From an uncultured SAR116 cluster alpha proteobacterium (lineage in GTDB: Bacteria; Pseudomonadota; Alphaproteobacteria; Puniceispirillales; Puniceispirillaceae), in the NCBI GenBank assembly GCA_902520575.1, contig CABYOG010000027.1, forward strand, positions 1-12,736: a stretch of 12,736 nt of DNA. The letters run 5' to 3'. Of the stretch, positions 7,530 to 12,736 are shown piece by piece (position 1 is the stretch's first letter; every line of letters starts with the position of its first letter). The translations under genes and the position numbers were made by a program. The notes under the pieces were generated by a model. The model did no database searches. It was not told the origin of the DNA and worked only from the letters and a program-made list of their open reading frames with translations.

Positions 7530-8761
7530 CACACAACCTCATGAAAAGGATAGAACCGAACAGGCTGGCCTGAGGCAATCTCTGTCGTGGCAAACGGTAT
7601 TTCAACAAGCCCGTCAGCCCCTGTCAATGACGAGATAACACCTGCACCTTTGCGCCCATGCAAGACAACCTGTTGCAAACCTGTTTTAGGTTCAGTTACG
7701 CAAGCGCGCAAAAATTCAGCTCGTCCTGCCTGTTTTTTATGACTAAAGCCACTAGACAGCATCAGGCTAAAGGGCAGGCGCGGACAACCGCCTGACAGCT
7801 TGTCCAGAACAGGCCGCACTAAAAGCCTAAAACATACAAAGGCAGCCACTGGATTGCCCGGCAGACAGAAAATAAACTGGTGCCCTTTCTTGCCTACAGC
7901 CATTGGCCGTCCCGGCTTCATAGCCAATCGCCAGAACAGGCATTCTGCCTCACATGCCCTTAAAGCAGCCTGTGTGTGATCCTCCATCCCATCGGATGCC
8001 CCTCCTGAACTAATAATCACATCACAATGGTCTAGCGCCTCTTGCCAGGCAGAAGTCAGTCTGACTTGATCATCTCTAATAATGCCATAATCTGTTAGCT
8101 GTGCACCCTGTTGGTGGCATAGCGCGGCCACCATCGGTCGATTACTGTCAAAAATCTGGCCAACTTTTCGAGAATCACCTGATTGAACTAGCTCATCCCC
8201 TGTTGACATCAAAGCAATCTTCAGAGGCTGGAATACGGGTATCTGGCTAAGGCCTGCGGCAGCTAACTGGCCAATATCTGCCGCCCCAAGAAAGACCCCC
8301 TTTGCGGCAAGCGTTTCACCAGCAGCAATATTTTCACCAGCTGGACGCAAGTTGGTACCTGATTTCAATTGTTTACCGCAGATAATTCCAACATTAGATA
8401 TTTGGCAGTCCTCATGCATAATCACACAATCTGGCCCTTCTGGCATAACCGCCCCGGTAAAGACACGCACAGCCTCACCTGGCGCGGCTGTGCCGGCAAA
8501 GGGATGACCAGCTCGTGCAGTCCCAACAACTTTGAACAAATGATCGGGATGCGCGGCTAAAAATGCTGCTTCAACAGCATAGCCATCGACAGCCACGTTA
8601 TCTGTCTGGGGCAGATCGACAGAGCTTATCTGTTCTGTCGCTAGCACTCGGCCAAGCGCATTCGATACTCTGCAGATTTCTTGTTGAGGAGCCCAGCCTG
8701 TCGTCGCGGACAAAAGCTGTTCGCGGGCAATTTCCAGCGGAGTTGTAGAGGGATGTGGCAT
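7529..8761 (-). CDS. moeA: Molybdopterin molybdenumtransferase MoeA
   Basis: Inserts molybdate into adenylylated molybdopterin to form molybdenum cofactor. 410 residues with the expected motifs in order: DNVAVDGYA (54-62, with the conserved Asp59), AGHPF (84-88), FTGAVMPEGPDCVIMHED (101-118), RPAGENI (139-145), STGDEL (186-191), DSNRP (205-209), SSGGASDGMEDH (251-262, the MPT-binding signature), MKPGRPMAVG (281-290) and LPGNPVAAF (300-308). Start ATG 8761 has AGGGAG four bases upstream. The gap to mobB is eight bases, and the stop overlaps the moaD start. The protein appears complete and functional. Confidence 0.95.
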   Translation of the reverse strand: MPHPSTTPLEIAREQLLSATTGWAPQQEICRVSNALGRVLATEQISSVDLPQTDNVAVDGYAVEAAFLAAHPDHLFKVVGTARAGHPFAGTAAPGEAVRVFTGAVMPEGPDCVIMHEDCQISNVGIICGKQLKSGTNLRPAGENIAAGETLAAKGVFLGAADIGQLAAAGLSQIPVFQPLKIALMSTGDELVQSGDSRKVGQIFDSNRPMVAALCHQQGAQLTDYGIIRDDQVRLTSAWQEALDHCDVIISSGGASDGMEDHTQAALRACEAECLFWRLAMKPGRPMAVGKKGHQFIFCLPGNPVAAFVCFRLLVRPVLDKLSGGCPRLPFSLMLSSGFSHKKQAGRAEFLRACVTEPKTGLQQVVLHGRKGAGVISSLTGADGLVEIPFATTEIASGQPVRFYPFHEVV

Positions 8762-8769
8762 GGCGCTCC

Positions 8770-9309
8770 CTACCTGCTGCTAAGGCCAACTACCTGAAGC
8801 ACAAAATCAGCGATCGTCGGTATGTCATTGAGATCCAGAACTGGTAGAGGACAGTCCGGTACTGCACTGTCACAAGCAACAGCGATAATCTGGTTATCTT
8901 CTGTGTAGAGGTATGGCTTGCCCACTTCTGCACGGAAAATTTCCATTTTTGGCACAGATTCGCGCTTGAAGCCTTCTATCAACACCAGATCACAAGGCAA
9001 AAGCCTATTTAGCAGTTTTGCCAGTTCAGGTTCTGTAGTGTCATGTTCAACAAAATGCGCAGATCGTATCGCTGAAGAAACAAGAACCTGGCGCGCACCA
9101 GCCTTCCGATGCCGCCAGCTATCTTTACCCGCCGTATCGGCCTCAAATTCGTGATGCGCGTGTTTAATAGTCGCCACATTAAGGCCCCGCGCCGTCCATT
9201 CTGTTATCAGCTGTTCCGCCAATGTTGTTTTACCCGAGCCTGACCAGCCAGCCAGACCAAATAAAGCGACAGGCGCTCCTTTTATCGCATCTGTTATCTT
9301 GTCTGTCAT
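8770..9309 (-). CDS. mobB: Molybdopterin-guanine dinucleotide biosynthesis adaptor MobB
   Basis: P-loop GTP-binding protein that assists MobA in attaching GMP to molybdenum cofactor (MGD form) or in delivering cofactor. 179 residues. Walker A is GWSGSGKTT (21-29). The MobB-typical TIKHAHHEFEADTAGKDSWRHRKAGA run and CDLVLIEGFKRE (the Walker B-like segment) follow. It lies between moaA (24-base gap) and moeA (eight-base gap). MobA itself is not in the window although MobB usually works with it. Its presence suggests the cell makes MGD- or related DMSO-reductase-family molybdoenzymes, which is an inference. Confidence 0.92.
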   Translation of the reverse strand: MTDKITDAIKGAPVALFGLAGWSGSGKTTLAEQLITEWTARGLNVATIKHAHHEFEADTAGKDSWRHRKAGARQVLVSSAIRSAHFVEHDTTEPELAKLLNRLLPCDLVLIEGFKRESVPKMEIFRAEVGKPYLYTEDNQIIAVACDSAVPDCPLPVLDLNDIPTIADFVLQVVGLSSR

Positions 9310-9333
9310 CTCAGCTGTAATCTAGGCGGCCTT

Positions 9334-10389
9334 CTAGCCGCCAGTCACGTTCATATGTCGGCCGACAGCCTGAGCCTCACGCCTGTTGATGACAAAATCA
9401 TGTCCTTTTGGCTTACGCGCAATCGCAGAAATGATGGCTGAGCGCAGACCCTCTTCACCATCCTCTCGCAGAGCACGGGCCAGATTAGCATTATCATCCT
9501 GCCCCAGACACATATAAAGCTGGCCTGTACAGGTCAGGCGCACGCGATTACAACTTTCGCAGAAATTATGGGTCAGTGGTGTTATAAAGCCCAGCCTGCG
9601 GCCTGTTTCAGCGACATTTACATAACGCGCAGGTCCAGCGCTGACATAATCCGAATCGGTCAGTGTAAAGCGCTTGGCTAGTCGCGAGCGGACCACAGAA
9701 ACGGGCAAATACTGATCAACACGGGTCTCATTGCCAATATCCCCCATGGGCATCACTTCAATAATGGTCATATCATAGCCCTGATCACCTGCCCAGGCGA
9801 CCATATCACCCAGTTCATCGTCATTAACGCCCTTTAAGGCCACAGCATTTAGCTTTATCGAAAGACCGGCACCACGGGCAGCTTTCATCCCTTCAAGCAC
9901 TTTATCTAGATCGCCCCAACGAGTGATTAGTTTGAATTTATCTACATCCAGCGTATCAATCGACACATTCAGGCGACGGACACCAGCTTCCGCTAAATCA
10001 TCTGCCATTTTTGTCAACTGGCTGCCGTTCGTGGTAATGGTCAGCTCATCCAGTTGGCCTGATTTTACCTCGGCACCCAGATTACGAATCAATTGAATGA
10101 TATTGCGGCGGACAAGAGGTTCACCACCTGTCAGCCTGATTCTGCGAGTGCCCATCGACATAAATGTTCGGCAGACTTGTTCCAGTTCTTCTAATGTCAG
10201 CAGATCTTTTTTCGGCAGAAAGGTCATTTCCTCCGCCATGCAATACACACATCTGAAATCACATCTGTCAGTGACCGAAATCCGTAAGTAATCCACGGCC
10301 CGGCCGAATGGGTCGACCAGCTGTGATGGGAACGGTTTTGGTGTTACATCCCTCGCTCCAGTCGAAGCGACCCTCAGAAAATCATCCAT
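9334..10389 (-). CDS. moaA: GTP 3',8-cyclase MoaA (radical SAM)
   Basis: Radical SAM enzyme for the first step of molybdenum cofactor synthesis, forming 3',8-cyclo-GTP from GTP, which MoaC then converts to cPMP. 351 residues. The N-terminal iron-sulfur cluster motif is C43-x3-C47-x2-C50 in [18 protein letters not shown] (87-93) binds SAM. The second, GTP-binding cluster is C277-x2-C280-x13-C294 in [12 protein letters not shown] and LYMC. The C-terminal Gly-Gly (MNVTGG) needed for catalysis in the family is present. All essential residues look intact. It is first of the moa/moe genes and is separated from the upstream protease gene by 91 bases. moaC is not found nearby. Confidence 0.96.
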   Translation of the reverse strand: MDDFLRVASTGARDVTPKPFPSQLVDPFGRAVDYLRISVTDRCDFRCVYCMAEEMTFLPKKDLLTLEELEQVCRTFMSMGTRRIRLTGGEPLVRRNIIQLIRNLGAEVKSGQLDELTITTNGSQLTKMADDLAEAGVRRLNVSIDTLDVDKFKLITRWGDLDKVLEGMKAARGAGLSIKLNAVALKGVNDDELGDMVAWAGDQGYDMTIIEVMPMGDIGNETRVDQYLPVSVVRSRLAKRFTLTDSDYVSAGPARYVNVAETGRRLGFITPLTHNFCESCNRVRLTCTGQLYMCLGQDDNANLARALREDGEEGLRSAIISAIARKPKGHDFVINRREAQAVGRHMNVTGG

Positions 10390-10430
10390 GAAGATGCATC
10401 CTTTTTCCCCAACCTAGATTTAAGTACATA

Positions 10431-10460
10431 AGTGTAGATTACCTTCACACTCAGATGCAA
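10431..10460 (-). promoter_or_regulatory. Possible weak promoter for moaA
   Basis: On the minus strand, TTGCAT (10460-10455) and TACACT (10436-10431) are spaced by 18 bases in the 91-base gap ahead of moaA. They match sigma-70 consensus at three and four of six positions. The gap is too short for a molybdenum-cofactor riboswitch. The moa/moe genes could instead be read through from the upstream three-gene unit, since no terminator is visible between them. Confidence 0.2.
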
Positions 10461-10480
10461 GTCATCAGCAAGCAACTATT

Positions 10481-11236
10481 TCAATGGGTAAAAACATCAT
10501 TTTTGTCTGCCCATGCCGACAAAACCTTGTCTATCAGCTTTGCAGACACAGCAAAATTGACCCCGGCGTCACTATCTTCTGATTTTGTGAAAATCGCATC
10601 AATGAGGCCAAGGCCCTGCCCAGCTGAATTGATTAGCAAACCGCCTGACGCGCCGGGATTAACAGCCGCGTCTGTTTGGATAAAGTCTTCGACAGGATTA
10701 AAACCTATATTTTTGCGGCCTGTTGCAGATACAACACCGCAGCTAAGGCTGATTCCCAGACCAAAACTGTTCCCAGCTGCACAGGCATGGCTGCCGACAG
10801 CAGGTGTATCCAGCATCAGTTCGACAGGCGGCAAGGCAAAAGGCATCTTCAACAGCGCCAGATCAGTTCGCGGGTCCACAGCCACAAGAACAGCATCTGC
10901 CCGCACACCTTTAGGACTTATTATTTCAACCCGGGTGGCCCGATCCACTACATGAGCCGCGGTAAGAAGATAGGGGCTGCTAGCCTTTTGAGAGCTTTCA
11001 GAAATGTGTGCGCTGTAGGGTGCGGCAATCACAAATCCTGTCCCCTCTGGAGCTGTTCCCAGTGGCGCGCCGAAGCCTGGCCGATCATAGCCAGGCCAGG
11101 TTGGCAGCACGCGCAGAACGGACGCTTCGATAGCCTTGAAGCTATGAGGGCCGTGGTCCGCTTGTACATAGGCAAATAGCACTGTCGTAAGACAAACAAC
11201 AACAGTCACCAACCAAGAAAACAGTCTGGCTGTCAA
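10481..11236 (-). CDS. Exported trypsin-like (HtrA/DegP-type) serine protease without PDZ domain
   Basis: Secreted or periplasmic serine peptidase of the trypsin fold, closest in style to HtrA/DegP. The catalytic triad is visible: His95 in LLTAAHVVD, Asp125 in DPRTDLALLK and Ser197 in NPGASGGLLI (GASGG rather than the usual GNSGG). A signal peptide or anchor occupies residues 1 to about 26 (TARLF, then a hydrophobic run to FAYVQA). The protein ends just after the protease domain (251 residues), so the PDZ domain found in DegP/DegS is missing. Cys152 and Cys166 could form a disulfide. The start is a TTG at 11236 overlapping the stop of the small upstream gene (TTGA). No good ribosome site is seen, so translational coupling is likely. 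The substrate is unknown; its neighbours suggest a role in processing or quality control of the adjacent envelope proteins, which is inference. Confidence 0.85.
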   Translation of the reverse strand: MTARLFSWLVTVVVCLTTVLFAYVQADHGPHSFKAIEASVLRVLPTWPGYDRPGFGAPLGTAPEGTGFVIAAPYSAHISESSQKASSPYLLTAAHVVDRATRVEIISPKGVRADAVLVAVDPRTDLALLKMPFALPPVELMLDTPAVGSHACAAGNSFGLGISLSCGVVSATGRKNIGFNPVEDFIQTDAAVNPGASGGLLINSAGQGLGLIDAIFTKSEDSDAGVNFAVSAKLIDKVLSAWADKNDVFTH

Positions 11237-11355
11237 AGCCGAACTGATGCTCCGGACATCACAGATGCTGTGTCCATACCTATGCTAGTAAGAATAAAAT
11301 AGGCTACTACAGCTAGGGCTATTGCAGCAGTAGAGCTTATTAAAAACATTTTCAT
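11233..11355 (-). CDS. Small single-span membrane protein (40 residues), unknown function
   Basis: A short gene read directly from the sequence. It begins MKMFLISSTAAIALAVVAY, has one hydrophobic span of about 22 residues, and ends in a small polar tail (GMDTASVMSGASVRL). A strong GGGAG ribosome site (11367-11363) lies seven bases before ATG 11355 and just past the WD40-cytochrome stop. ATG 11358 is a possible earlier start, four bases from the site. The stop overlaps the TTG start of the protease. The ribosome site, length-filling fit in the gap and stop/start overlap together support a real gene. No family was recognised. It may be a small subunit or tether for the neighbouring cytochrome or protease; it could also be a cleaved secreted peptide. 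Confidence 0.7.
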   Translation of the reverse strand: MKMFLISSTAAIALAVVAYFILTSIGMDTASVMSGASVRL

Positions 11356-11373
11356 CATCTCTCTCCCTTACTC

Positions 11374-12736
11374 TTAATTCAAAGATGTTGTTGCCTGCTT
11401 CAAAAAGGCAATTAAATCCTGCCTGTCAGCTTCATTTTTCATTCGCTGTATGGGCATTTTTGTGCCCGGTGTTACCACATCCGGTCCATCTGTAAACAAC
11501 CTGTGAATAGTCTCTTCACCCCAGATAATATCAGAGTCCAAAAGCGCTTTAGAATATTTGTAGCCAGGCAAGGTACCTGCCTCACGACCAAAAATATTGT
11601 ATAATGTTGGACCGGCTCTTTTTGCTCCATCCTGAACAAGCGTATGGCAAACTGAACATTTTCTCGCAAACTGCCGTTCACCATTACTGATTTCAGAGGT
11701 TAATTTAAACCTTCGCGTTGGGCCAGGTGTATCCAGAATTTCAGGCGGAAAATCATGAATTTGCCATTTCGTTATGAAATCATCAAGACTAGCGATCATC
11801 ATATCACCATTGTTTGGCATGAACATCACGGACCAAATTGGACCATTTGCTGCGCGAAAATCACGTAGCAACGTCGTGGTATTCAAATCAATAATCTTAA
11901 GTTGCCCCTTGGCGTTACCAAAAGCAATCTGATTGGCGGTGGAGTTTAGGCCAACCGATAGAACTGGCACTCGGTCTTCACCCATTCGCAAATATTCAGC
12001 TCCTGTATTTAGCGCGGCCAAAACCATCGCCCCGTCAGTTGAGCCATAAGCCAAAATATTTCGTTCCTCATCCACTAACATTACATTTACACCCCAGCCG
12101 TTACGGACAATGGAACGTAAATATTCACCATCAGCCACCCGCCAATAGCGGATGTGGCCATCATTGCCTGCACTAAAAAGGTGTTTGCCATCAGCGCTAA
12201 ACTGGACATCATTTACTGGTCCGTCATGTCCACGAAACGAGATTGGAATTTGCTCCAAGCGATTACGAGCTAGAGCCATGTCCCAAAGGCCCACAATGCC
12301 ATCCCAACTCGCAGATACAAGATATCTACCATCAGCAGAAAAGGCAAAATCTACAATTTTTCCATAATGACCTCTTAGCACAAAGGGAATTGTTTCATCA
12401 CCTAGGCTGAGGATATCAGCAACTGACCATAGCAGAATTTGATTGTCATCACCCCCTGTTACCAGCCAATCTCCATCCGGTGTAAATTGTGCCACATTCA
12501 CAGCTGCGTCATGTCCTATTAGCGTGGCTTCATCTGCCAGCTCTGGCACAGACCACACAACTGCTGAATAGTCAAAGCTGGATGAGACCATCAAGCTGCC
12601 ATCAGGGGATAGGGTTAGATGTTTCACCGGCCCGCCATGAGCTGTGTACTGCTCGAGCGCGACAGCAGTAAAAGTCAGTAAACAAAAAATGCCGCACAAG
12701 CTAGCCATAAGCCTGGCTGTCTTCCTGCGGGCGGTT
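11374..12736 (-). CDS. Exported WD40-propeller / c-type cytochrome fusion protein (5' end probably beyond window)
   Basis: Predicted periplasmic electron-transfer protein. Numbered from the in-window ATG 12708 (444 residues): hydrophobic signal segment to about 19, then seven WD40-type repeats near 23-52, 64-94, 112-142, 158-189, 203-231, 246-274 and 288-315. The first four are canonical (GHD...SPDG/SADG...LW) and the last three are divergent. The C-terminal domain is a class I cytochrome c: CSVCH (351-355) binds heme, then AGPTLYNIFGREAG, and Met418 in GTKMPI is the likely sixth ligand. ATG 12708 has only a poor ribosome site. The frame stays open to the window edge and encodes TARRKTARL before it, a basic signal-peptide N-region, so the real start is probably upstream. 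It is first of a three-gene unit with a small membrane protein and a protease. The physiological partner is unknown. Confidence 0.88.
   Translation of the reverse strand, partial: TARRKTARLMASLCGIFCLLTFTAVALEQYTAHGGPVKHLTLSPDGSLMVSSSFDYSAVVWSVPELADEATLIGHDAAVNVAQFTPDGDWLVTGGDDNQILLWSVADILSLGDETIPFVLRGHYGKIVDFAFSADGRYLVSASWDGIVGLWDMALARNRLEQIPISFRGHDGPVNDVQFSADGKHLFSAGNDGHIRYWRVADGEYLRSIVRNGWGVNVMLVDEERNILAYGSTDGAMVLAALNTGAEYLRMGEDRVPVLSVGLNSTANQIAFGNAKGQLKIIDLNTTTLLRDFRAANGPIWSVMFMPNNGDMMIASLDDFITKWQIHDFPPEILDTPGPTRRFKLTSEISNGERQFARKCSVCHTLVQDGAKRAGPTLYNIFGREAGTLPGYKYSKALLDSDIIWGEETIHRLFTDGPDVVTPGTKMPIQRMKNEADRQDLIAFLKQATTSLN

Noticed and set aside
10392..10399. Palindrome GATGCATC just upstream of moaA as an operator
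   Set aside because: Eight-base palindromes are common by chance, it sits inside the likely leader, and no second copy or known regulator site was seen.
10390..10480. Molybdenum-cofactor riboswitch upstream of moaA
   Set aside because: The gap is only 91 bases and shows no extended paired structure of the sort that riboswitch needs.
10455..10955. 166-codon open frame on the + strand opposite the protease gene
   Set aside because: It mirrors a gene with an intact catalytic triad and signal peptide, shows no recognisable motif, and has biased composition expected of a shadow frame. The 167-codon + strand frame at 10676-11179 is rejected for the same reason.

Overview
The window looks like chromosomal DNA from a marine alphaproteobacterium with a retinal-based (rhodopsin) lifestyle. 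The gene content and order resemble proteorhodopsin-associated carotenoid clusters of SAR116-type alphaproteobacteria. That placement rests on recalled gene order and a base composition near 50% G+C, not on a database search. No insertion sequences, tRNAs, rRNAs or CRISPR arrays were seen.

Positions 1-6545, + strand: a complete retinal-making cassette in the order crtE (5' end cut by the window edge), crtI, crtB, crtY, blh, idi (type 2). Coupling is tight. crtI/crtB overlap by about 20 bases, crtB/crtY share ATGA, and blh/idi share ATGA. Idi2 and CrtE supply C5 and C20 precursors, CrtB makes phytoene, CrtI desaturates it to lycopene, CrtY cyclises to beta-carotene, and Blh cleaves that to retinal. 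No carotenoid hydroxylase or ketolase gene and no rhodopsin gene lie in the window. An opsin is expected upstream of position 1 or elsewhere in the genome.

Positions 6546-6793: a 248-base gap between two convergent gene sets. It holds three stem-loops in a row: 11-bp perfect, 5-bp with a GAAA tetraloop, and 11-bp perfect. A perfect TATAAT precedes them. The first stem is an excellent terminator for the minus-strand genes because it is followed on that strand by eight Ts. The whole array could also be a small structured RNA on the + strand.

Positions 6794-10389, minus strand: a molybdenum-cofactor operon transcribed moaA, mobB, moeA, moaD, moaE. It covers the first GTP step, molybdopterin synthase (both subunits), molybdate insertion and nucleotide-related maturation. 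moaC, mobA, moeB and moaB/mog are not here.

Positions 10481-12736, minus strand: a three-gene unit upstream of moaA. It encodes an exported seven-repeat WD40 propeller fused to a c-type cytochrome (start probably beyond the window), a 40-residue single-span membrane protein, and a PDZ-less exported HtrA/trypsin-like protease. The protease's TTG start overlaps the small gene's stop codon. This envelope unit is the least explained part of the window and the best candidate for an undescribed system. Its place directly ahead of the molybdenum-cofactor genes suggests, but does not prove, a role with a periplasmic molybdoenzyme or redox chain.
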